From JBBPYR01 sp038199755 (lineage in GTDB: Bacteria; Chloroflexota; Ktedonobacteria; Ktedonobacterales; Ktedonobacteraceae), in the NCBI GenBank assembly GCA_038199755.1, contig JBBPYR010000204.1, positions 1 through 62,244 on the forward strand: a DNA stretch of 62,244 nt, read 5' to 3'. Below the pieces are notes generated by a model, which was given only the letters and a program-made list of their open reading frames with translations, did no database searches and was not told the DNA's origin. Every line of letters begins with the position of its first letter. The stretch's first letter is position 1. Both the position numbers and the translations under genes were made by a program. This document shows positions 7,879-16,830 of the stretch, piece by piece.

Positions 7879-9474
7879 TTAATATGCTCCTCGTCTGAAT
7901 AAAACTGCCGGAATGGTGCGTAAAAGAATCTGGAAGTACAGGCGAAGGGACCAGTTTTCTATATAATAGAGGTCCATCAGTACGCCTTCATCAAAGCTGA
8001 GATCACTACGGCCTCGTACCTGCCAGAGACCAGTCAAACCTGGCTTAATTACCAGGCGTCCTTTATGCCACTCTTCGTATTGTGCCACCTCTTGTGGCAA
8101 TGGTGGGCGTGGCCCCACTAAACTCATATCCCCTTTAAGGACATTCAACATCTGTGGGAATTCATCAATACTGGTGCGCCGAATAAAACGACCAATCGGC
8201 GTAATGCGTGGATCATGCTTCATTTTAAAGAGCGGTCCCTGGGCCTCGTTCTGGGCCATCAGCCTCGCCAAAACTGCATCTGCATTCTGATACATAGAGC
8301 GGAACTTAAACATGAAAAAGGGTTCTCCATCCAAACCAACACGGACCGATTTATACAAGACGGGACCAGGAGAGGATAGGTAAATAATAACGCTCAAACA
8401 TAACCAGATGGGCAAACCAAGCAGCACGACCAACGAAGCAACCGCAATATCAATCACCCGTGTCACTAACTGGCCTACCTTGTTCAGCGAAACCTGTTTG
8501 ATGCCAATCAGTGGAATACCCTCGATAGACTCCATATCGATACGCGACAAGCTCAACTCATACAAGTCAGGAACCAGCTTGAACGATGCACCCAGGCGTT
8601 CACACATCTTCACTGCACGAATAGCATATTGATTCATGTGCGAAGGGACCGCAATAATTACCTCATCAATTTGCATTGAGCGAATGACAAGGCCGATATC
8701 ATCTAACGTACCCAACATCTTGAAACGCCCGAAATCCCCCGGCTGCTCATTCATATCATGCAAAAAGCCAACAATAGAATAGCCCAGGCTAGGATTTGCA
8801 GCGATATGCTGCATAATCATCTTACTCAGCCGTCCAGAGCCAACCACCAGCAATCGTGTCTCGCCAAGTCCCAGCCGATAGAGGGCACCCATTGCGCCCG
8901 ATACAATCACACGCCCGATACACAGCACAATAATCGTTGTTATCCACACAAACGGCACGAGCAAACGTGAACTCGCCGTCGGTTGAAAGACAAAGAAGTA
9001 GGTAATCATAAACGCCACACCCAGGGTAGAAGAGCTAATGATCCCCCACACCTGACGGAAAAGCGTCCCAGTTAAGCGCATGGCATACAGTCCGCGCACA
9101 GCAAAAATCAGTATCAGGCCAATAACGATACTCGTCTCTAAAGGAACAAAGGTAGCATAGGGTGCTAATATGCCCCGTGTGGGACCAGCATCGGTAAGAT
9201 GGCTACGCAACGTATTGAAAATATTACTCAATTCGCTGCTCTGTTGCAAGTAATAACGAAATTGATATGCCAACCAAAACGCCGTAGTGATCAGCCATGC
9301 ATCTAAAATGATCATGGCAACTGACTCAAAAATGAGCCATTGATGACGATGAGAACGTCGTCGCGAGATAGCTCTCGTTATGGGTCCAGTTGCACCAGGC
9401 ATCATCTCAAGTGCTCCCGTCCGATCAGTATCAGGATTTAATTTTGTTGTTTGTGATAGTTTACTGGTATCCAC
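7879..9474 (-). CDS. Polyprenyl-phosphate glycosylphosphotransferase (EPS priming)
   Basis: Initiates exopolysaccharide synthesis by transferring a sugar-1-phosphate from a nucleotide sugar to undecaprenyl phosphate. The 531-residue protein has a basic N-terminus, four membrane helices, a CoA-binding-like domain (LLVVGSGRLSKMIMQHIA, residues about 205-320), another membrane segment and the C-terminal catalytic domain. That domain shows SPGPVLYKSVRVGLDGEPFFMFKFRSM, RRTSIDEFPQMLNVLKGDMSLVGPRPPLP and KPGLTGLWQVRGR. This is the WcaJ/WbaP type; glucose or galactose is the usual sugar. Start is GTG. It sits mid-operon between two GT4 genes, with a second, shorter priming enzyme at 50 kb. Confidence 0.93.
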   Translation of the reverse strand: MDTSKLSQTTKLNPDTDRTGALEMMPGATGPITRAISRRRSHRHQWLIFESVAMIILDAWLITTAFWLAYQFRYYLQQSSELSNIFNTLRSHLTDAGPTRGILAPYATFVPLETSIVIGLILIFAVRGLYAMRLTGTLFRQVWGIISSSTLGVAFMITYFFVFQPTASSRLLVPFVWITTIIVLCIGRVIVSGAMGALYRLGLGETRLLVVGSGRLSKMIMQHIAANPSLGYSIVGFLHDMNEQPGDFGRFKMLGTLDDIGLVIRSMQIDEVIIAVPSHMNQYAIRAVKMCERLGASFKLVPDLYELSLSRIDMESIEGIPLIGIKQVSLNKVGQLVTRVIDIAVASLVVLLGLPIWLCLSVIIYLSSPGPVLYKSVRVGLDGEPFFMFKFRSMYQNADAVLARLMAQNEAQGPLFKMKHDPRITPIGRFIRRTSIDEFPQMLNVLKGDMSLVGPRPPLPQEVAQYEEWHKGRLVIKPGLTGLWQVRGRSDLSFDEGVLMDLYYIENWSLRLYFQILLRTIPAVLFRRGAY

Positions 9475-9495
9475 TGCTTCAAACCATATTCTACA

Positions 9496-10689
9496 CTATC
9501 GAACAAACGATGGTTGTTGAAAACGTTTGCGTGTCTTATGCAACACTGCCGCCTGCTCGTATGCCATGACCGTTTCCTCTGCCATTCGTTGCGCAGAAAA
9601 GTGTTGAGCAATTAATGGTGCCTGCTCTCGGCACACTACACGATATGCTTCATCTGTTACCGCTTTATATATAGCCTCTGTCAAGCCCTCGACATCATGC
9701 GGACTCACCGTTAATGCAATATTCATCCCTGCTTCTGGTAAACTCGAAACATTTGAGGTGACTGTCGGAGTGCCACAGGCGAGTGCCTCTGCCACAGGCA
9801 AGCCAAACCCTTCATACAGCGAAGGATACACAAATGCTGCCGCGGCCTGATACCACAATGCCTGCTCGCTATCAGGTACAAACCCCGGAAAAAGCACATC
9901 CTTCTCTAAACCCAGCTGTTGTACTTTCTCAAAAATGGCTGCATACAACCAGCCCTTGCTGCCTGCTAGTACTAGCTTTTGGCGCACATCATAGCGTTGG
10001 CGCAGTTGTGCATATGCATCAAGCAGAGTTGGAATATTTTTGCGCGGTTCCAACGTGCCGAGATATAGAAGGAAGCCATCAGTGAGTCCCTGCTTTATGC
10101 GAAAGTCTTGCACCAGTTCCTCTTCAATTACGTTTGTAAACCGTTGGTCGATACAGGTATAGACAGTACGTATACGCTCATAAGGAATGCCCACCAGCTC
10201 ATGTGCATCCTGCATAGTGCTATCAGAAACGGTCACAAGCATGGAAGCGTGCTGCATGCTGCGTACCGTAAAGGTGCGATGATACAGCCGTTTTGAACGG
10301 GTGAGTACCTCTGGGAAACGTAAAAATGCTAGATCATGCAAGGTAATCACCGTAGCACATGTTTGTGGCACCAAGGCAGGCAACACATTTACAGGTGAAT
10401 GTAAGACATCAATCTTTTTTTGCCGTAACAACGATGGCAGGGTCCACTGTTCCCAAGCCACCCGCATCATCGGACGCGCTTCGGGCCAGGGTGCTGCTAT
10501 ATAGGTGATACGTGCATGCCGAGCGTTGAGGCGTTCAATCACCTCTGGCCCATTGACAAACACGGTGTAATCATGATTTCCTGGTTGCTTCGCTATTTCA
10601 GTAAGTAGGTACCGAATATAGCGACTGACGCCACCATTACGATAGTTTTGACCAAATGACAGTAATTGAGCGTTAATCCCTATATGCAT
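9496..10689 (-). CDS. GT4 family glycosyltransferase
   Basis: GT-B enzyme of about 397 residues, mannosyltransferase B-like. It begins MHIGINAQLLSFGQNYRNGGVSRYI, a family-typical start, and carries FLLYLGTLEPRKNIPTLLDAY and FVYPSLYEGFGLPVAEALACGTPTVTSN, including the EGFGLP and catalytic Glu region. Likely a chain-elongating transferase in EPS repeat-unit assembly. An in-frame ATG at 10719 overlaps the stop codon of the small ORF upstream (TAATG), so a start 10 codons earlier is possible and would be translationally coupled. Donor and linkage are unknown. Confidence 0.88.
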   Translation of the reverse strand: MHIGINAQLLSFGQNYRNGGVSRYIRYLLTEIAKQPGNHDYTVFVNGPEVIERLNARHARITYIAAPWPEARPMMRVAWEQWTLPSLLRQKKIDVLHSPVNVLPALVPQTCATVITLHDLAFLRFPEVLTRSKRLYHRTFTVRSMQHASMLVTVSDSTMQDAHELVGIPYERIRTVYTCIDQRFTNVIEEELVQDFRIKQGLTDGFLLYLGTLEPRKNIPTLLDAYAQLRQRYDVRQKLVLAGSKGWLYAAIFEKVQQLGLEKDVLFPGFVPDSEQALWYQAAAAFVYPSLYEGFGLPVAEALACGTPTVTSNVSSLPEAGMNIALTVSPHDVEGLTEAIYKAVTDEAYRVVCREQAPLIAQHFSAQRMAEETVMAYEQAAVLHKTRKRFQQPSFVR

Positions 10690-10718
10690 AGTAGCTATCT
10701 CACTCCTCACTGCTATCA

Positions 10719-10928
10719 TTAACGTCCCTTGTTTTCACGAGGTAACAAATCTATACCTTTCTTACTTTCTTCCACCTCGACCTGATGATAGATTGAGTTT
10801 TCCCGCAAATCACTTTCCTGTGGCCTTACTGGTCTGCGCACAGACGGACAGAATAGAGGCTTATCATATGTTTGAACGTCAATGATGCCTGCTTTCAGCA
10901 CAGTTACGGCAGAAGTCCTATCGGGCAT
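10719..10928 (-). CDS. Small hypothetical protein between M20-like and GT4 genes
   Basis: A 69-residue ORF of no recognised family, polar and charged (VEVEESKKGIDLL), with no membrane segment. Its ATG overlaps the last codons of the M20-like gene by 11 bases, and its stop TAA overlaps an ATG of the following glycosyltransferase as TAATG. The tight overlaps on both sides suggest a translationally coupled real gene, but a chance frame cannot be excluded without comparison to related genomes. Confidence 0.45.
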   Translation of the reverse strand: MPDRTSAVTVLKAGIIDVQTYDKPLFCPSVRRPVRPQESDLRENSIYHQVEVEESKKGIDLLPRENKGR

Positions 10929-12258
10929 CAGTTATGCTCTCAACATACGCGATCAAGAGAGCAATTTGCGCGGCCACCGCGATAAACTGCTGCTCCTGTT
11001 GCGCTCCTACTTGGTTCGTGTAGTCAGAAGAAACGATGACGGTGGGCGTTTCTCCCTCTGCCACAATACTGTATTTCCTTGTGCTTGTCACTAACGGCAA
11101 CACGACTGGTGGCTTTCCATAGGCCAGTTGGGTAGCCGCTTGCAACCATTGCACAAAAGGATGATGCAAAGGTGTCTTGATAGCAGAACGTGCATAGAGC
11201 AGGCGCATCTCAACATCGTGAAATCCCTGTACATCCAGATGATGGCGCACCATTGAAAAAATATCGTCTGGCTCTTGACCGGGCAGCAATTGAAAATCCA
11301 CCCGTGCCGAGCCGTTGACAGGTATCTCAGCTTTTCCCTGTTCTCCACTCAAGATGCTCGTCACCGTACAAGCAGGAGTCAGCAAATGGGCATACTGCAA
11401 CTGGAAGCCGCTGAGTCCCATCAATATCTCCTCAACGCCCCAACGCTCTGCCATATAGTGCCTGCTGTCGGGAAGGGAATGCAGTAATGCAATCTCATCA
11501 TCCTCGCTAAAAACCAAAGTGTCATAAAAGCCATCGATCAAAATTTCTTCGCGAGCACCTTTCAAGCTGGTGAGTGCCCAGAGCAATCTCCAGGCAGCAT
11601 CGGGAACAATCGTCCCATACGCAGGGGGCAACGACTCATACGAGGCATCGGACACATTAAGGGTGTCGGAGGCATCGGGAGTGTCGGGAGTATTAGGGGC
11701 ATCGGGGACATGAGTCTTATGCATGGCTCGTGCAGTCTGAACGCTTAATTCTAGTCCCAGCTGCCCCTTGCACCCTCCGGCAATACAAGGCGTGCCATAC
11801 GCCTCCATGTCAGGCCAACCGCTCCCATCCCATATACATAAGTGGACAGGATGAACCGTTGGGAACGCTACGAGGGCGGGCGTTTCTCTTCCTTGCGCCC
11901 CACTCATCACCCATTGAACGTTTATTGGTAAAGAGCCTATCATACATGCATATGCATCCAATGCCGCAAATGAGGCCAACATCATACCAATTTGGTGTGC
12001 AACAGGAGCATCGGCCAAGACAAGACGAAGCGTAACCGTTGCCGCATGATAATGCTCAACAAAAAAACAGGATTGGTCCTCGTCAAGAGCCGAAATCGTA
12101 ACAGCATGTTGAAACGGTGCGAAGAGAACCGCGAGTGCTCGTTGATCAAAGCTTGTAGAAGAGGGCAATTGTGTAGACCACACCCGCCACTGTTCTATGT
12201 ATGTGGAAAAGTGCTGTGACAGATATTGCTGAATTGTTTGTGTAAGAGAAGCTGGCAT
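10918..12258 (-). CDS. Degenerate M20-peptidase-like protein
   Basis: Homologue of the M20 metallopeptidase/amidohydrolase family. The dimerisation-domain and C-terminal segments are recognisable: ARVDFQLLPGQEPDDIFSMV, HLDVQGFHDVEM and TPLHHPFVQWLQAATQLAYGK. The usual metal ligands are missing: no HxD motif near the N-terminus, no Glu-Glu pair after the INVQWVMSG strand (GAQGRE instead), and no final His before the NE-type motif. A low-complexity insert (PDAPNTPDTPDASDT) sits mid-protein. Probably a non-catalytic pseudoenzyme heading the EPS operon. The ATG at 12258 gives a family-like start; the frame is open to 12291 (GTG). Confidence 0.72.
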   Translation of the reverse strand: MPASLTQTIQQYLSQHFSTYIEQWRVWSTQLPSSTSFDQRALAVLFAPFQHAVTISALDEDQSCFFVEHYHAATVTLRLVLADAPVAHQIGMMLASFAALDAYACMIGSLPINVQWVMSGAQGRETPALVAFPTVHPVHLCIWDGSGWPDMEAYGTPCIAGGCKGQLGLELSVQTARAMHKTHVPDAPNTPDTPDASDTLNVSDASYESLPPAYGTIVPDAAWRLLWALTSLKGAREEILIDGFYDTLVFSEDDEIALLHSLPDSRHYMAERWGVEEILMGLSGFQLQYAHLLTPACTVTSILSGEQGKAEIPVNGSARVDFQLLPGQEPDDIFSMVRHHLDVQGFHDVEMRLLYARSAIKTPLHHPFVQWLQAATQLAYGKPPVVLPLVTSTRKYSIVAEGETPTVIVSSDYTNQVGAQQEQQFIAVAAQIALLIAYVESITDAR

Positions 12259-12291
12259 CATATGTCTCTCATTCGCATTTATTAGTACCAC

Positions 12292-12601
12292 GTGTTACGT
12301 ATCTTGCATGCGTTGATACGAAAGAGTATACTCATGTGCAATAGGATGAAAGCACGAAGAAGGGAAAGCACAACGTACCTTTGTAAAGAGCGTTGCGTTT
12401 TTTTCTGCATCGGTGTATTATAGCCTAAAGTCCCAGCAACTGCCTAGTCAGGAACCGTATCCCGAGAAGGGGATGGACAAGATGCGGAAAAGAGGTGTAA
12501 GCCCTCTATGATGCGCTTGTGCTTGACCAGATATAGCCAGGGCGCGAGGCTATTCGCCTTTATCAGACTCTATTTAGACTGAACTACGGGAGAGATGCGC
12601 G
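12292..12601. promoter_or_regulatory. Divergent intergenic region with a PP2C promoter candidate
   Basis: This 310-base gap separates the EPS operon from the phosphatase gene. On the plus strand TTGCGT (12393-12398) and TATTAT (12416-12421) are 17 bases apart, a reasonable sigma-70 promoter, giving a leader of roughly 170 bases. A TATAAT on the minus strand overlaps the same hexamer but lacks a clear -35. No RNA gene or transposase remnant was seen. Confidence 0.45.
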
Positions 12602-15124
12602 TTGTCCAAACAACTTCGGCTCGATCCAGCACAACTCACAGATGTTGGTCGGAAACGTCCTCACAATGAAGATAATATGGCTCATGTCATACCGAAAGAC
12701 CCTGTGGTCATGGGAAAACAGGGGGCGTTATTCATTGTAGCAGATGGTATGGGTGGACATGCTGCTGGCGAGATTGCTAGCGAAATAGCAGTTGATACCG
12801 TGAGCAAAGTGTACTATCAAGAGGATAGTGACGAAGTTCCCACACTGCTATTACGTTCCATTAAACGTGCGAATGCACTTATCCATCAACGTGCCGCTGA
12901 AAATATGCTACGCAGCGGTATGGGTACGACCTGTGTCGCCGCCATTATGCGAGGTAGCTCGGCCTATATTGCCAATGTTGGCGATAGCCGGGCCTATCTT
13001 GTACGCGCTGGCCATATCAAACGCGTCTCTCAAGATCACTCCTGGGTAGAAGAGCAAGTTCGAGCTGGTTTGCTTACCGAGGACCAGGCCCGCTCTCACG
13101 CCCAGCGCAACGTGATCACCCGTTGTCTCGGTACACAGGCCGATGTTGAGGTCGATATTTTCTACGAGCAATTGCAAGAAGGCGACACCCTCCTACTTTG
13201 TAGCGACGGTCTCTCTGGCTTAGTGAGCGATGACGATCTGCGAGCCATCGTAGAGCAGCATCCCCCCCAGGAAAGCGTCTATCATCTGGTAGAACGCGCC
13301 AATGAAAACGGCGGACCTGATAATATCACGGTGATTGTGGTACGGGTAATAGAGGTTGGAACGGACCCGCCGGGCACCCGTGTACCCGTCTATATTGGTG
13401 GTGGAGATCGTATCGAGGACGAAGATACCTTGACCCTGAACATGCTCCCAGGTAAAGCAATGGCAATGCCTGGCGCAGCAGCTCACCCCGAAGAAGTCTA
13501 TGCCACCAACACACCATTCCACTATAGTAGTGGCCCACTCATTATGGGACCCAACGATGGCTCTGCCACGGCTTTTCCTGCACAAACACCACGCAAACGC
13601 CGTAGTCGTCTCTTTTATCCAACCTTGGCACTATTTATGCTTATCCTTGTCTCTGGCCTTGCCGGGAGCCTCTACTATCTTTATTTGCATAACAAAACTA
13701 CCGACATTGACACACGCTTGCAGCAAGCTCAGAAGATGATAAACCAGGCCAGCGACGAGACGCAAGGCAGTCAGATCAATCCCACTGATGCATTGCAAAA
13801 GCTTGCCGGGGCACGCGCTAATCTGCTCACCGTTCAAACAGCATCACGTAACTCCACACAGGATAGCCTCTTTAGAAAATTGCAGACAAGTTATGTGAGC
13901 GCAGCACAAACCGCGATTACCGCCTACAACACGCAATCAAAAATTGTGCAAGTACCGTGTAGCAATAATACCACGCAGGTGCAGATTGGCAGTGGCAGCT
14001 CTGGCAACAATGGCAACACCGGAACCCATGCCACAACCATTGCTTCCATTAAAGATCAGAAGAACAATGTTTTTTCCTATGCACTCGGAGCCAACGGTAC
14101 GTTATACCAACTCAATCCGCAAGGCGGTCTTACCGCTCCTATGACGTTAAACGGCTCCATCCAAAAGATAGCCAGTGATGGTGTCCGTATTCTGGCACTC
14201 ACGGCGTCAAAAACCACACCCATCAGCTATAGTCTACACTTGCTGATACCGGATCCAGGAAAAACAAATACTGGTATACTCAAAGATAGTAACGCCGCGA
14301 CGATTGATACGCAGACTACCGCTGGCGGCAACACACCCACAACCATCACCGCCTGGGGTCCTGATGTCTACGTTATCATTACCCCCACAACGGCATCTTC
14401 TACCGAGTTGGTACTTGACTACACCATTGATACGAACAAAAACACGCTCAACAAGCCATCTAAGACGCAGTTCTCTTTTTCTGATGGCGTGGTCGTCAGT
14501 GCGGCAGCTTATCCTGATCATCAGCTCTTTTTGCTTGGTAGTACTGGCTCCATTTTGAGCTTAAATCATGCGACAGGCAACGGAACCCAGAATTCGACGC
14601 TGCAAACAGCATCATCAGTGTTGCTAGCGCAGCCGATTGGAGCACCTTTGCCAATTAGTGCGACTGAGTACACATCCTTTACACAGGCAATACCTTCAAT
14701 TCCAGCAGCATCACCAAAAGTTCTCTTACTGCCTAACGCGTCCCTGCTCATTGCAGGATCGGGAGCAGATAACAAACCACATCTGTACGTTGCAGATAGT
14801 TACTATCATCGCATCCTGGACTTTACAACAATACCTAGTCAGTCTGCGGGAAGTGTGAGCATCACGCCGATAGCGACCCCTTCAAATAGTGCGAATGCGG
14901 GCGGAGGCGTCGCCAGTTCCACGCCCACCTCTGCAAGTATCACCATGAGCTTAGAGCAGCAATATACGTCGACACGCCTGTTCGCGACCGTGAATAGTTT
15001 TGTGGCTCATCCGCAAGATGCGCGACTCTATCTGCTAGCCCACGATGATCAGTCTCCTGCCAATCTCAATCTCATCACTATGAGCATAAGCCAAAACGCC
15101 AGTGTTTGCACACCAGCTGCGTAA
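12602..15124 (+). CDS. PP2C-type Ser/Thr phosphatase with extracellular domain
   Basis: Metal-dependent protein phosphatase (PPM/PP2C) that reverses Ser/Thr kinase signalling. The catalytic domain (about 1-250) has HNEDN (Glu23, Asp24), VADGMGGHAAGE (48-52), GTTCVAA, VGDSRAYL, SDGLSG and GGPDNITVIVV, so all metal ligands appear intact. After a linker, one membrane helix (LFYPTLALFMLILVSGLAGSLYYLYL, about 341-366) leads to some 470 external residues. These are Ser/Thr/Asn-rich and contain repeated strand patterns (FSYALGANGTLYQLNP, LFLLGSTGSILSLN), suggesting a beta-propeller-like sensor. Start is TTG with GGGAGAG upstream; the nearby ATG is out of frame. No kinase is adjacent. Confidence 0.9.
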   Translation: MSKQLRLDPAQLTDVGRKRPHNEDNMAHVIPKDPVVMGKQGALFIVADGMGGHAAGEIASEIAVDTVSKVYYQEDSDEVPTLLLRSIKRANALIHQRAAENMLRSGMGTTCVAAIMRGSSAYIANVGDSRAYLVRAGHIKRVSQDHSWVEEQVRAGLLTEDQARSHAQRNVITRCLGTQADVEVDIFYEQLQEGDTLLLCSDGLSGLVSDDDLRAIVEQHPPQESVYHLVERANENGGPDNITVIVVRVIEVGTDPPGTRVPVYIGGGDRIEDEDTLTLNMLPGKAMAMPGAAAHPEEVYATNTPFHYSSGPLIMGPNDGSATAFPAQTPRKRRSRLFYPTLALFMLILVSGLAGSLYYLYLHNKTTDIDTRLQQAQKMINQASDETQGSQINPTDALQKLAGARANLLTVQTASRNSTQDSLFRKLQTSYVSAAQTAITAYNTQSKIVQVPCSNNTTQVQIGSGSSGNNGNTGTHATTIASIKDQKNNVFSYALGANGTLYQLNPQGGLTAPMTLNGSIQKIASDGVRILALTASKTTPISYSLHLLIPDPGKTNTGILKDSNAATIDTQTTAGGNTPTTITAWGPDVYVIITPTTASSTELVLDYTIDTNKNTLNKPSKTQFSFSDGVVVSAAAYPDHQLFLLGSTGSILSLNHATGNGTQNSTLQTASSVLLAQPIGAPLPISATEYTSFTQAIPSIPAASPKVLLLPNASLLIAGSGADNKPHLYVADSYYHRILDFTTIPSQSAGSVSITPIATPSNSANAGGGVASSTPTSASITMSLEQQYTSTRLFATVNSFVAHPQDARLYLLAHDDQSPANLNLITMSISQNASVCTPAA

Positions 15125-15186
15125 AGAAGCACCATCATGACAGAGTCAGAACTGTTGCAAGATCGGAAAAAGGTGGCGTGACCATT

Positions 15187-15252
15187 CCGTAGGGACCAGC
15201 TGATGGACATTGACGAAATGATCTGGCAATGTTCATCAGCTGGTCCCTACGG
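15187..15252. repeat. 26-bp inverted repeat between convergent genes
   Basis: Arms at 15187-15212 and 15227-15252 match at 25 of 26 positions and enclose a 14-base loop. The outer word CCGTAGGGACCAGCTGATG and its complement share AGCTGGTCCCTAC with the left end of the window (146-158). It lies in the 190-base gap between the phosphatase gene and the convergent FGGY kinase gene. There is no T-tract, so it is better read as a palindromic dispersed repeat that may also act as a transcription barrier. Confidence 0.75.
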
Positions 15253-15314
15253 AAGTTGCAACATCCCTATAGATAAGATATGTCAGGTTATACAACTTAT
15301 TTCCGTGAGACACC

Positions 15315-16829
15315 TTAGAGGAGTGAGCGGCGCACGGGTAAATACGCTTGCTCGTAGAGTGTATCGTATATGGCGGCGGTCTTCGGATCAGGCTCAAAAA
15401 TCTGGACAGTGTGCCGAATAGAGGCTGCTGCTTCCTCGCTCGAATGAAATATACCTGCACCTATACCAGCGAGTAATGCCGCGCCAGTCGCTGCTGCCTC
15501 GACGATATGCGGTACTTTGATCGCGCACCCTGTTATTTCCGCCTTGATTTGTAAGAATGGGGTGGCCTGCGTCGTCCCACCAATCACAGTGATTGTGGGC
15601 TGAGACGACGCGATACCCAACTGCGAGAATAGCCTTGTATTATCACGTAGCCAGTAAGCCAGACCCTCCATAAGCGCACGCACAAGTTCTGGTCGGCTAT
15701 GAGAAGGGATCAGGCCGAGCATTGCTCCGCGGGTGCTACGTTTTCCATGCTGTCCGTATGGCGTGCCGGAACCAAGGAAGGACGGCAAAATAAGAGCACC
15801 ACGCGAACCAGGAGGAACCTCGGCGGCTTCTTGCAGTGCCTGGGCATACATTTCAGGTGAAACACCGCCCTGTTTTCCTTGACCGTAGAGCAATGTCACA
15901 ATCCATTCGAGCGCGCCTCCGGCGAAGTTGAGCATCCCTAGTGTTGCATAGGTGTTCGGTACAACATACGCGTAACTGGTGCAGCCTGCTTCAAAAAGTT
16001 CTTGCCCAGGATTAAAAGAGTTGCTGACCGCCAGAACAACGCTGGCTGTCCCCATCGATTCCAGTAGGTGGCCGGGGAGTGTGACTCCCGTGGCTAAGGC
16101 TCCACAGAGATGGTCATGGCCACCTGTACACACGATTGCCTCTTGCGGGATACCCGTCATCGCGGCGACATCTTTCCGCAGCGTCCCGATGGCGGTGCCA
16201 GCAGGAAACGCTGGCGAAAACCACGCGGCAGGCAGACCCGCCTGCTGGAGCAGGAATTCTGACCATGCCAGCGTCTTCTGGTCGAAAAGCATAGTGCGTG
16301 AGGCAATGCTATAATCGGTCGCGAAGCATCCACTCAGCTTCCAGAGCACAAAATCTTCAATACTTAACCAGTGACAAATCCGTTCAAACACCTGCGGAAC
16401 GTGCTTCCGTAACCAGAGCAGTTTGTTTACACCAAACATCGGGTCTGGAACATGTCCAGTGATGGTAAAAATGCGGTCGCGCCCAACCGTATCTTCCCAC
16501 CACTGGGCCTCCGCCGCTGTACGCTGGTCATACCAAGCAATGGCAGCGTGCAAGACATTGCCATTCGCATCGAGGGGGAAAGCCGACTCCCCCATGCTAG
16601 CAACAGAGAGAGCACGAATTCGTTCAGGTCGATCGCAGCGCACAATCGCTGCTTGCATACTCTGCAGAACCGCTCCCCATACATCTTCCGCGTCAAATTC
16701 GCTCCATTCCGGCACTGGATGGCGTGTTATGCTGCGACAGCTTCCAAGCGCATTAATCTGCCCAGTTTCTACGTCGAAAATGACGGTTTTGGTATTCGTT
16801 GTGCCAACATCGATGCCAACGAGATACAT
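15315..16829 (-). CDS. FGGY-family carbohydrate kinase
   Basis: Sugar kinase of 504 residues using ATP to phosphorylate a ketose, aldonate or polyol. YLVGIDVGTTNTKTVIF (phosphate-1 region), GHDHLCGALATGV (with the expected catalytic Asp) and the C-terminal VIGGTTQATPFLQIKAEITG, AAATGAALLAGIGAG are intact. Substrate is not predictable; xylulose-, ribulose-, gluconate- and autoinducer-kinases all belong here. The D-lyxose-isomerase-like gene in the cluster makes D-xylulose an attractive guess. The ATG at 16829 follows the stop of the aldolase gene by one base with GCAGG upstream; the longer frame overlaps that gene and is rejected. Last gene of the catabolic operon. Confidence 0.88.
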   Translation of the reverse strand: MYLVGIDVGTTNTKTVIFDVETGQINALGSCRSITRHPVPEWSEFDAEDVWGAVLQSMQAAIVRCDRPERIRALSVASMGESAFPLDANGNVLHAAIAWYDQRTAAEAQWWEDTVGRDRIFTITGHVPDPMFGVNKLLWLRKHVPQVFERICHWLSIEDFVLWKLSGCFATDYSIASRTMLFDQKTLAWSEFLLQQAGLPAAWFSPAFPAGTAIGTLRKDVAAMTGIPQEAIVCTGGHDHLCGALATGVTLPGHLLESMGTASVVLAVSNSFNPGQELFEAGCTSYAYVVPNTYATLGMLNFAGGALEWIVTLLYGQGKQGGVSPEMYAQALQEAAEVPPGSRGALILPSFLGSGTPYGQHGKRSTRGAMLGLIPSHSRPELVRALMEGLAYWLRDNTRLFSQLGIASSQPTITVIGGTTQATPFLQIKAEITGCAIKVPHIVEAAATGAALLAGIGAGIFHSSEEAAASIRHTVQIFEPDPKTAAIYDTLYEQAYLPVRRSLL

Positions 16830-16830
16830 A

